DNA of 64,000 bases, from assembly GCA_003255065.1 (NCBI GenBank), contig QAOA01004617.1:71563-135562 (forward strand). The letters run 5' to 3'. Below the pieces are notes generated by a model. It had not been told where the DNA came from. It searched no databases and was given only the letters and a program-made list of their open reading frames with translations. Shown in pieces: positions 12,696-25,000 of the stretch. The stretch comes from Cercis canadensis (Eukaryota; Streptophyta; Magnoliopsida; Fabales; Fabaceae). The translations under genes and the position numbers were made by a program. The stretch's first letter is position 1; each line of letters opens with the position of its first letter.

Positions 12696-13172
12696 GAATC
12701 CGTCTTGTTTTCTCAATTATTGCTAAGTTTCTTTATTTTATATTTTAGGGATAAGGACGCTAAGGTCCTAAATTCTTTTTTAAAAAGGATACTTTAGTGT
12801 AGAAGGTATATGCTTTGGTACTGTTAAGGTCTAAAGAGGTGAAATTACTAAAATATTTTTTAGCATTATATAATTATTTTATTTATATATTTGATTATCA
12901 TGTATAAAAAATATTATTATTTGTTTAATATACAAATATCATAATCAAATATAAATAAAATATTACATAGTATGTAGAAGTATATTAGTTATTTCAGTCA
13001 GTATAGCATTTACTTACTTAGAGCTCCATTTCTTTTGCACTTAACTGTCTTTTTCTCTGCTTTCGAAACTCGGGAATAATTTTTCCCTAAATACAACATA
13101 AGCCTACTTTATTTTATGTTTAGATGTAAAATAAGTATTTGCAATTTTGAAATAAGAAAAGCGTTCGCTCTT

Positions 13173-13505
13173 GAATATTATATTTTAGTAATAAAATTAT
13201 ACATTTATCATACTTTTTAATTTAATTATTTAAATATTATAATTTTTAAAAAATTAAAAATAATTTTTTTTTTTGAACTTGTGAGGACTATAAGTAATCA
13301 TGTGGCGTGTCCGTAGAACATGCCAATAGCCAATTGGCAAGTCCCTTATTGTCACATTTTTCTTTAATTTTTTTTTTATTCTTATAAGCAGCTAAAGAAA
13401 GGACATGTTGTGGGGCTACTAGCGTATTCAACGTGGACACGTCATATGGTCACTGGCGAGTTTGGTGGTCTCAACATGTCTGTTATGCTTTTTTTTTTTT
13501 TTTTN
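13173..13505. repeat. Foldback repeat with GC-rich centre, copy B (truncated)
   Basis: The left arm (ATTATACATTTATCATACTT onwards) and the centre with GGCGTGTCC, ACATGCC and GGACACGTC words resemble the element at 12156-12695. The right arm is lost at a poly-T run ending in the N at 13505, so truncation may be an assembly effect. Confidence 0.5.
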
Positions 13506-16500
13506 GTAAAATTGTTTCTGAAATACTATATTCTTGTCAAGGAGCCCTATGTAATTTTGACAAATATAAAGGGAGGTATATGTAGTTTTAGTAACGAAAA
13601 TAAACAAGAAGAGGGAAAACACTATTGGCTTCTAAATCTCAACACTTACAAATAGTAGTTCACAAACTTTTTCTATTGTAGCTTTAAGTTTGTCCTTTTG
13701 TTAGATGCCTTTCCAGGATATGTCTAACCATAAAATCTATACTATGCAGACATTAGTGGTTGTGATAAATCATTGTAACCTTTTTTTCTCCTAGAATATC
13801 TTATCGAGCAATGGGAAAATCTTTTGATTTGAGTAAACACAGTTTTAGACTAATATTTTATTTGAAGTTTCCATTAAGAAACAATGGCAAGACACATGTA
13901 GTTAGGTTCATTACTTTCAGATTGTGTCTAGCTTTCATCAGATTATAAGCTGCACATAAGGTTATCTCTATAGATGTCAGTATATTACTGCTTTTTAGAA
14001 CAGTTTGTGGTGTATAATGTGATTAAACATGCTATAGGTTTATAAAATAATAGCTAATAGACAAGGCTTTATGCACAATATTCAGAAAATAACCCATATT
14101 GTCAGACAACTACAGCAGTTTATGGCAAGCTCACAGTAAGTGTTCTGCTAAGAAACAAATACCTTTTATTTGAGTCTACTCAGGTAGTCACATAAAATAT
14201 ATAGGCAAACAGGAGTTTTAGATCCCTCATCTCAGCAAAGTTTAGGGAATCATATATGGTGTGAAGAAAGACGAGAGCAAAATAATCTGAATATGAATAT
14301 AATATTAAAACTTAAAATAAGAGTTCTCATCCAGATTACTGATTTTTTTGCAGTGGGAGACAATGAGATCTTAAGCCAGTTATTGCACATCTTCAAACAA
14401 TGATGTTTCAAAGTTCAAACTGTTTTTGACAAGAGAATATATTTTTGTTTTTTGGCCAACGTGACAAAAGGACATATGCTCACGTTCATGTGCTCCCAAA
14501 GAATTACATGACATGTTTCACAAGATAATGTCGCTAAAGGATATTTTATCACTGCAGTGGTTNTTTGAGTCTACTCAGGTAGTCACATAAAATATATAGG
14601 CAAACAGGAGTTGTAGATCCCTCATCTCAGCAAAGTTTAGGGAATCATATATAGTGTGAAGAAAGACGAGAGCAAAATAATCTGAATATGAATATAATAT
14701 TAAAACTTAAATAAGAGTTCTCATCCAGATTACTGATTTTTTTGCAGTGGGAGACAATGAGATCTTAAGCCAGTTATTGCACATCTTCAAACAATGATGT
14801 TTCAAAGTTCAAACTGTTGTTGACAAGAGAATATATTTTTGTTTTTTGGCCAACGTGACAAAAGGACATATGCTCACGTTCATGTGCTCCCAAAGAATTA
14901 CATGACATGTTTCACAAGATAATGTCGCTAAAGGATATTTTATCACTGCAGTGGTTGCATGAACCAAATTAGTTATTGTTTTTATCATTACCGTTATGGT
15001 GTTTCCAAACTTATAAAAATAGAAATAAAATATAAATAATAACAATATATTAAAAAAAATTAGAAATGTAACACTAAAATAAGACTTATATATCTCGTTT
15101 TCTTTAAGATAATTCACGCCTTTGTGATTCTTAGTATTTCCACCAAGTATAACAAATTCTAAACGCATTATCTCCAAGATACAACATACCAGTAATCACA
15201 CCGTTCTATACAAATAGAAAAAAATTGAAATATATGTGTCTCATTCTGATACCACATCTCTAATTTTCTCTAACATATTGTTATTATTTATATTTTATTT
15301 CTATTTTTGTAGGCTTGGGAACAACATGTTATGGTAAGAATCAAGCAGATATTGCCTAATATCGGATATCATGCTTACTAGTGAGGCATAACAAAAGGAA
15401 ATATCTAATTAGAATTTTAATTGTTATTTTAAACTGAATGTAAGCTGTTAATTAACAGTTTTATCATGAGTTGTTTGACTCATTCTATGTTGCCATGTGT
15501 AGCTGTAGCAAAAGGGAGATTTATTTCCAATGGGCAAGAAAAATAGGTAAGGACTAAAGGCAAAAATGTTAACAAAGATGTCCTGCAATTTTTGCTTTAA
15601 GAAAAACAAAAAAAAAAGTTGTCCTGATTAGCACTAATAGAGCTGAATTAACGTGCCAACAAAATCAAACTAGGATCTGAGCTGATATAATTTTATTTGT
15701 CATGACTAAGTCCTTCATGAGCTAGAGAATTTGAAGATATCAGAGTGATATTGCCAAACAACCATGAGAGATTTTTGAATAAGTGAAAATCTTAATGATC
15801 ATATTCATCTTTTCCAATATTATTCTAAATTATAATCAGAAAGTCATGTGGAGTGTAGCATTGCATCATTTTCTAAGGATCTTTGAAGGTCTAAGAAATA
15901 TCATATCCTCCAAAGGAAATCCAATATAAAATGTACGCTTTCTGTATGTTTATGTAGCATATCTCCCATGACAAGCTCACAGACACCCCTGTCCAGCTCA
16001 ATACAACTTGACCTTTTGTTTTTCCTTTTAACTTAATCCTCCTTGATCATGCTATTGCACAAAATAATATAATTACCGAAATCATTGCGGCTCAATCTCG
16101 ATCTAATTGGGATTCAACATGTTGCATGATCCTGTAATGAAAATCTTGAAGGCCAATGATACAAATGTAATAGGAGGATCATTTCAAAGAAATGGCTTCT
16201 TCATGAGCTAGCTCATGATTTGCAAAGCAGACAATCATAGTACTATCACAAAGAAATTGCTCGAGGGGCCATTTTAAAATATGGACAAGCTTTTTCAGTG
16301 TTTCCCTAGCTATTTGCAGTACATGTCTATTATTGTTGATGAAGTAAAGCAACATTTCCATCTTTCACAATCTACTTTCTCACATTCTATATATGAACAA
16401 GTCTATATAACAGCTTTGAGCAATTAAACCAATGAGCAAATCCACATTCCAGAACAAACCCACATAAAAATTTTCCGACTTGCTTAGACCCTCATTTGCC

Positions 16501-17562
16501 AAGCTAAGAGGCATGGTTGAGTCCATAAATATTTGGATAAACCAATATAAGACAATTAAGGCTATCTCAAGGACGAGTTCAGAAGAATACGGACATGGAT
16601 GACTTTCAAAGAATTGAGAGAGAGGATCAGAAACTGTACATGTTTTGAAGGCAGTGATTTATTGATTTCATGGCGCCAAAAAGTTAACGGTCGAATGTGA
16701 ATCGTCACGTGTGCCTGTGATTTGAAAATGAGATGTGGGCTTAAGGAACCAAAACCCCGCAAGAGTCCATTGAGGCCAAACCAAACTGGGACTTCAAAGC
16801 AACTTCTCTATTAATTTTCTTTTTGTTCCCCTTGATTTTGTATCTTCTTAAAAGACTCTAACACCCTTAAAAACATTAGCAAAATAAATAAAGAGCATGA
16901 ACCCTAAACCCTAGAAACCTTTAACCGGCCTAAAGTCTAAAACCCTAGAAACCTTACTGTCAAACTCAAATTCTAGTGCTTCAGTTTAATTGCGTAATAT
17001 ATATACATAGAATGTTTAAAAAAAAAAAAAAAAGATAGGTTCACGCATTTTAAAATGGAGTACAATTAATTTCATACTAAAAATTAAGTTTTAGAATGAA
17101 AACGTGTGCAGATTTAATGTAAGTGTAAGAAAAGTAGTGGAAATACACCAAAGGAAATTTCTAAGGGATTTCATATTCTTGGTTTTGATATGATTTTGAT
17201 CAGAGTCATGTTACTTGCACTCTTTTTTACACCATTCTTATACTTGAGGTCTATCAGTGATATATACGTCATGGATATGTATTAAACGCATTATATCCTT
17301 GTCCCATACGTATCCGACACTGGTAAGCCGGCCATTCTCAAATAGTATCGATGTTTCCTAAGTCTATCCTTCACTCATCTTCTTCTAACTTCTAATACAA
17401 ACCTTGATTCTTCTTGTTCTTGTTCTTGTTCTTCTCTCTTAGGAACCCATTTCCCCTGATCTTTTCTTGTATGCTTTTAGTTCCTGTGATTCTATTGGAC
17501 TTTACTCAATTTTATTGAACCCTCTCTTTCTCTTCGAAGTACATGCAACTTTCTTGCACCAA
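13506..17562. other. Intergenic; no gene recognised
   Basis: No supported coding region. The only strong structure is the duplicated block around the N at 14563. Near 16899-16950 there are two ACCCTA-type telo-box-like words (ACCCTAAACCCTAGA and AAAACCCTAGAAACC), often found near starts of plant translation-related genes, but no such gene follows closely. Confidence 0.55.
14169..14956. repeat. Near-identical 394-bp duplication around an N (probable assembly artefact)
   Basis: 14169-14562 and 14564-14956 are almost identical, starting TTTGAGTCTACTCAGGTAGT and ending ACTGCAGTGGTT, with only a few differences including one missing A. They are separated only by the single N at 14563. This pattern fits two contig or haplotype ends that overlap but were not merged. 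Confidence 0.8.
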
Positions 17563-17814
17563 ATGTGGGTTTCCGCTCTTACTCACTATTTCTTAGACAA
17601 TCCTTTCGTTATGATTCGCCTCTTGAACATCTTTGTGGGCTGCTACTTCCTCTTCTTGCACAATGACTATAGAATCATGGTGGTGGGGCTTGGTATAATC
17701 AAAATTATTGCTAGGCTACTGCCTAATATATGGCTCCGTGCACTGATTTGGGTTGCAATTGGGATTCCTGTGCTTTGTTTGCAAGCAGCTATTTTATTTA
17801 TGTGGGAGAATTAG
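17563..17814 (+). CDS. Short hydrophobic ORF, function unknown
   Basis: An 83-codon frame from the first ATG at 17563; the open frame reaches upstream to 17467 without another ATG. The product is strongly hydrophobic, with likely membrane segments around FVMIRLLNIFVGCYFLFL and ALIWVAIGIPVLCLQAAILF, and charged breaks between them. I do not recognise a family. It could be a real small membrane protein, a terminal exon, or a chance frame. There is no neighbour to help; the next gene is 1.2 kb downstream on the other strand. Confidence 0.25.
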   Translation: MWVSALTHYFLDNPFVMIRLLNIFVGCYFLFLHNDYRIMVVGLGIIKIIARLLPNIWLRALIWVAIGIPVLCLQAAILFMWEN

Positions 17815-19031
17815 CAAGCATGACCAAGTTTGAAGACTTAGCAAGATGTTTGCGTGTAGATTAGCTGTTGTAGTCAATGGAGTTGGTTCAGTTGGTAAGA
17901 ATCAAAATCATTTATTTGTAAGACTTAAGTTCAAATTTCACTACTAGCTATAAGTGTCATTGTAAGGCTTCAACGTTGAGACTTATGACATGCTCTAACC
18001 TTAAAATATAATAACTTACTCTCACCCTAAACTTTTTTTAATTAAAAAAAGATTACCTTATGTAAGAATTGATTCACAAAAAATTTACCAAACATGTATT
18101 GGATAAAGGCTGTATTAGATTACATGAGTTTGCATGATCTTATTTCTTTCTAATGTTAAGCTGGAAAAGTACTTGGATAAAATCATGAACACTATCTTCT
18201 TTTGTCAAGCATATTTATGCTACAAACAGAGAGTTCTGTATCTATCATCTTTGATGTGCCGCAAAGTAGCTATCACCTTGCTCATATGGTGGAAACTATC
18301 ATGACTCTTTAGGACTCTACTTATGTTAATTATTTGTTTGTTGACTTTAATGTATATAATTAACGAAAAGACTAGGTGTCCAAGGTAATGCCCAGGAACA
18401 TATGTCAATGTTTTAACCGCTTGATAAAGGTCATCATTACACGAGAAACAATAGCTACAAATTCCAAGCCTTGGATCATCACCCTAAAAGGGACTAGTAT
18501 AAATGTAACAAAATGGATGATGAAGACTGCTATTCTAGCAACAGTTGAAACTGTGGTCCACTTTCAAACTTATGATAAGACCTATTATCTGTACATTGAT
18601 TAGCCCTCGGACAATAAATTACAGAAATCACCAGAAATAATGACACAACAAAATTTAAATTACATTCTGTTATACAATCCTAATGATGACCATAAGGCAG
18701 GAGATATGTCTCAGATCTCTGGATAGCACAATCTCAGAGGCACATCTGATAGACCTGTTCGTTCACAACTCTACTCTGATAGCTCCATGCTCACTGTATC
18801 AACAATTTCCGGAACGATAAAAAATTCAAGCTTATGCTTTTGAATTGCAAACAAATGATCGGAACTGAAATTTTTGTTTTGGTGGAGGGCCAGAATAACT
18901 TGGCTAAATACAGCCTTTGCAAAAATTCAACTTTCACCACCAATGATCCTCTTACACAGCTCAGATCTGAAGTTACTTGTGTTGCAAGAAATCTACCATC
19001 TCGAGTTCTATCAGCAACTAAGTCTCACACT

Positions 19032-22000
19032 TCAGGCAGATTCATCACACTCTTCGCTCTGACTATCATTCTGATTACTGTTATAGTCAGGTGGTGAATG
19101 GTCAGAACTTTGGCCAGGAAGAACCAACACAGAATGGCTTTGTACAACAGTCGGTTCTTTCCTGTCCATGGTTTCCTCATCAGGAGGTCTATCAGCTGAA
19201 TGCATGTACAATAAACCAAACTTCTGTCCATGAGTTAGTCCTGGGCAGACACCCTGCGGGATTACAACAAAATACTTAAAATGAAATAACTGTTCCAATA
19301 AACATCAAAAAATCAGAAAAAGAAAAAAAAATGTTCCCAGGGTAAACAATTAAACCACTTTTCAACTTCATAAAATATACAGAATAAGAATAGAAAATCT
19401 GCTGTGGAACCCCAATCTGAAGCTGGTAACTTAATATCTGAACTTACTTATTTAATAAATCAGAGTGAATAAATTAATGTATCACAAGTCCTACAGAAAT
19501 GATGTAATATTCAGTTGCACACTGCAAAAGGAGGAGGAAGGGTTCTAGAAGGATGGCAGGAAAGAGTACAAAGCACTCACCTTGATCAGACCTGATGCAG
19601 CAGTTGACTCAAAACTAAAGGAGTTCGACATATACCCAGATAGAGTCTGGGTCCCATAACTATCATTTGATTCTAGCAGATCATTTTCAGTCTCCGACAT
19701 AAAAGATTTTTGTCTTAAATCATCGCTTCTACAATAAGCCCCGCGGTATAAACAATGTTCCCTCACTAGAGAAATTTGAGGTGTAGCAGGCAGTAAATGA
19801 CCTTCAGTACTGAATATGTATCTGTCCCATGGTGTAATGTAGAAAGAATAAGTAACTTAACATTTTGGAAATAAGTTGTGCTAGTCAATCGTAATTACCA
19901 TACATTAATGCACTTACTTGTATGGCCCATTTTCCACAAGGCTATCAGGACCCACAGCCAAATCAAAAAGAAGCCACAGATACTTGACCTAATTATAATA
20001 CAGATTATTTGCAGCATGTCTCTCTAAGAAAATATATATTAGGAGAAAGTAAAAAATGAATGACAGGTAAAATCTTAGGGATAAAAAATGTAGAATTTCT
20101 CTTTTTTTTTTTCCCCCATAAAAGAGGAAATCTTATTAAGAGCCAAAATGAATAAATAAAATGCAGAGTTGTTACAAGGGAAGACCAATTCTTCATTGAT
20201 CAAGCCTTATCACTTGAGGCACATTAGAAGAAACTGAAAAGCCATGATGCCATACAGTAGTAACAATGTTATATCTCCAAACTCATGGCAAGTCATACCC
20301 ATTAGCCATTTCAGTATGATAAAGAACCATTTTTGTTAGAAGAGGAGACTCCTGAGGGCAGACTGATAGAGGGAGGGAGTATGCAAAAGGAACCACTCAG
20401 CCAGTTATATTTTGACTTTGATGAGGCCATTGGGTCTGTTTAGCGAATAATTGGTGTGCCCTCAGAGCATGGATAAATTTCTTTTGATTAAGTTCAGAGG
20501 TTTGGCAAGAGTAATGCGAGTAGTGTTATGGCAATGTGCTAATCATGCTGTCTTTTGTTATCTTTGGTTGAACCAAGAGGGGCATGAAATTCTAACCATT
20601 CAGCTAAAGAAAATACTTCCACATTATTATGTAATGCCAAAGAGAGATGATTGAGAATACCACCCAAACCACGCTCATTCCTAGCACTGCAACACAAATC
20701 CCTGCTAACTTAACGATCCCTCCTACTGTCACCCACAACGGACCACGTAAAATCTCTCATAAGTTTCTCAATCCTATTAGAAACACCAATTCGAAGTTTT
20801 GAACCCTGACTGATCTATCCAACTATCTTCATAATGATCTTCAATAAAACAAAAATGAAAGAAAAGATAATTATTTAAATTATGTTGAATTGACTCTTAC
20901 GGTCTCAGCTAAGAAGAAACTCTCCATGTGATCTTCCTGCTGGTGATACTCAACATCTGAAATATGACAATATCCACATGGGCATCGGGTCCCATACTGC
21001 AAACTAGCAACTATATCCCGTCCAGTATCAAGATATCTAGATCAGACAAAATTAAATTTCATATCAAGAAAGTATAAATATAGCCAACATTTAATTTTGG
21101 ATAAAAGAATAAATTTATAAAAGAGAAGTAGAAATAAATAGGAAAACAATATATCCTCCTGAACAAAAACACTAAAGAAGAGTACAGTGAAAAAGACACA
21201 TGCTTATTAGTGCAACAGAGCTCTCCAATCCCTTTGAAAATTTGACAAGGAGATTCTCTTAAAGATGCTATGGGAAGAGCACCAAAGATAGGTCATAAAC
21301 ACAATTCTATCATACAATAGTTCTAAGGATAACAGATGATCCTTAAATATAAGAGTATTTTGCTCTAACCAAATATACCAAAGAACAGCATAAGCTACAC
21401 ATCGCCATAGAGTTTTTCCCTCCTTACTCCTGCCAAAACATCTAAAACTAGTCAATGGGAGCTAGGCCTGTTCGTCGGTCGGATTCGATCGGTTTGGAGG
21501 ACATTTTCATCCGACCGAGTGTGTAAAAATTGAGGAAATGCAAACCCATCACCGACCAAAGCAATCTTGGAACCGATAGAATCGGTTTCAAGTGGATTGG
21601 GCAGGTTTATTCGGATTGGGCCGGATGTATGAATTACTGTTTTTTGAAGAAACTGTTATGGGCTTTGTATGGGCCAACTCTGGTCCAATTGAAATAACAA
21701 CAGCAATTAGCCCAAAAAATATCCAATTCCAGAAAAATGACAGCCCAAAACAATTAAAAAAAGGACAAAATGGTCTACTGTACATGACAAAATGGTCTAC
21801 TGTTTGAAGTGCAGGTTGATTCGAAGAAAACTTCACAAGCTCAGAAACTCGAGCAGACACCGATTGGCGACTCGCATATGCCTTCTCTTTCAGTGGGTTT
21901 CTGAACGAAATGAATTATGAAAGTGTGAAATGAAATCTCCCCTTCGAGTTTGTGAAAGAATGTTGCCCCAGTGTTGAACACACCGTTTAATGAAGGAAAA

Positions 22001-25000
22001 AAATCCCTTACTTACACTACTTGGTTGGTTCGGTTTTATTCAGTTTTACTTAGTGAAAACCGAACCAACCAGTCTAAGCTGAAATCTTAAATCTCAGCCA
22101 TCTGATTCCGTCCGCCTTTCATCTATAACCGATGGATTGGCATCAAATTGGTCCGGTTCGGTCAGGTTGTTATGGGTTAGTCGGGTTATGTACACCTCTA
22201 ATGGGAGCTGCTTCAAATCTGAAGGACACACCCAACCTTATCCAAAAGCTCCAAACAACTTATTCCAGATAAAGTGGCTGTTGGAAAGTGTAAAAAAGTG
22301 GAGCAGCTGTTTCCAAGCGAACGCCAGACATAAAAGGATCATTTAAAAACCAAGCATCAAGCAGGAAAAATTTGGTACCCAACCTGAATGTAACAGGCTT
22401 ATATAAAGAATTCCATCTCCTGTATCTCCAAACAAATTGGTGCCACATGTCTGCCTGTCAGCTAAGGTGCCCATTGGCACTCACTAAAACTACACGTCAT
22501 ATGAACTGCCCTTCTCCACAGGTTTTCTCCTTGCTGCACAAGTGAAAACCAGTTTCCTAACAAGAAATGTCAAATCTCCACCAATATATAAAACAGAACT
22601 CCCCAGCTAAGATGATCATAAGCCACATCCACATCCATCTTAGAAATAACACCAGGATCACTGTGTTTTCTGCAACCATATTCAACCTACCTGATAACTC
22701 TTTGGAAACGTTTATGTATACACAACCCAACAAAAGGGTCTGTTCCAGAATAATACTCTCCAACAAATCTTAGAAAAGCTATAGGAAATAATCCTGATCA
22801 GGAGCTGTCACCATTTAAAATTTCTCTCCAGCCAGTCATTGTGGACCAACAGAATTTTTAATTTTATTAATCATAACAGGATTTCTTCAGTCTATAAACA
22901 TTTAAAGCTCCCTTATACTGTCTGCAGTTCAAACACAGCTTTTTCCAATTAAAAATGTCATGATGGTTGCCTTCTTGTCAATAAAAATTCTTGTGAGATA
23001 CACTACTTTTTATCATTATTAATCCAACATGAAAAGTAACAGCAAATTTTCATACTCTTTATTTTTCTGAACATTGACAAACAGTGCAGGAAGAAAGGAA
23101 GTTATAACAGTCATTTCAGTATTTGTTATAAGAATTTCTTTAAAAAAGAAAAGGCCTAAAGCAGATATGAGCATACCTAGGATCTCTGGTAGCTTTGTAC
23201 AGCCAATAAGTACTCTCTATCAACTCTGGCCGCAGTGGGTAACTTTTCTGCCCATGCTGAAAATAAGAAAAATGTGCAACAGTTCATAAATATTAGAAAC
23301 AATCAAAAGAAAATCTCTCCAAAAGAAATGACTATAAGATACTTTTCCATTGGCAGGATGATGTAAGCCTTAGACTTGGGCAAATGTAAATGATGGCCAA
23401 GGATCATTAGCTTTAGGGTTGCACAGATTGAATGGATGTTTATCTCTTAAATTGGCCGAAGATATAAAAGATGCCTTTATACTCGAATTGCCATTAACTG
23501 CTTAACTGGTTGAAGATATAACACTTAGACAATACCAAACTTGTTGATTTCATCATAACTAAAAACCTAGATATTGAGTAGTCTTAGTATCAAGACTTGT
23601 TTAGTACATTGGAATGGGATCACAGATTTTTCAAGCTAGAAGTTTATTTAATAGCAGCTCATTTCAATTCAGGTGCACTGGATCACCAATAGACAAGAAT
23701 TATACTGATTAGAAAAAATAAAAATAAAAAAAAGAAAAACAAATGAACGCTTAAACTATACTAAAATATGAGCATTTTAACACCCAAATTGGCCCTCATA
23801 TGGTAATATTACCTGAACACTGAGGGTAGCAAGATTAAAACCCTCTGGTGTAAAACCATATCTTCTCCAGACACTAAAGAAGGCAGCATGAGTACGAATT
23901 GCAGGATCAATATCACCAGCCAAAACCTTGCAAGAATGTACATGTTTATATGCTTTAAATTATCCAGGGTCAATTACATATACCACATAATGTTAAAAAC
24001 TCAAAAAAGAAAAACCTGAAGGCCAGGCCAGAATGCCTGCAAACTGTTAAACAATGGCCAGACAATAGTGGCCGAGTCCATATTCACTTCTACATACCTA
24101 CAGACATAAACCAAATTCCAAGTTTCAAACTTGAGATTCCTTTTAAACATAAATAAGGAAGAGTTCTAAAGAACAACAGATGAGAGATCAAGTGTCTGTA
24201 CAGGGTGGCAGATATAGCCACAAGCTTTTACCAAGGGTCGTTGTAAAGATAACGCATGGCAGCAGCATATGCTTCTTGAAATATATATAAGTACTCCTCA
24301 TCTCCAAATAATAAATAGGCCTGAAATGATGTCATGCATGGAAAATAAAATAAGAGAATGCATCACCACTTACTGTTATTAAGCAACAAAATAAAGAAGA
24401 AAAAAAACAAAAGAGGGTGGCTTAGCACCATATCTTTTTATATGAATAACATCTTATAAGACAGCAGCAAATTATAAAGGGCTGATAAGCAAGCATAAGA
24501 AGGTTGGCACCCAGGAATGGAGTAAATTTCTTTAATATGTATGCATATACAAATAGGACCAATATCATGTTAAGTAGACACACACACACACACACATATA
24601 CATACATATATGGGTGGGGATCAATTGACACCAGTGTAAGATTAAGTCAATCCTACACCATTGAATAACTTTTTATAGAAAGTGGCTTTTATAAAATCCA
24701 CCATTGCATTAAATGTTTTCATCATGTTGATGATGCCCATCAAATTTCACAAAAATTTAAAAATTGGTTGGAACTTCATTGGATTATCTTATTTTAATAT
24801 ATAATATGCTTTTAAAATATATGCAAATATCAATAATTTGATTAGGCACATACGAATGTTCAATTTATCTAAAATTTGGCATGCATGGTCAACACAATAA
24901 TATCTCATAACCACAATCCCTGCCACTAACCTTCAATAGATACTCATAAAAAGAGTCAATACTAGTTCCTATCCCGGCATCCTGCAAAATAATAAAGAGG

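Noticed and set aside
14809..15177. 122-codon minus-strand frame
   Set aside because: Runs through one copy of the artefactual duplication and AT-rich sequence; no family resemblance.
19025..19231. Alternative minus-strand frame for the MNS4 last exon
   Set aside because: The upstream exon joins in phase 0 at 19253 into GVCPGLTHGQ, which fixes the other frame.
18834..19279. Plus-strand frames over the MNS4 last exon
   Set aside because: The minus strand carries the spliced MNS4 C-terminus here, so these are shadows.
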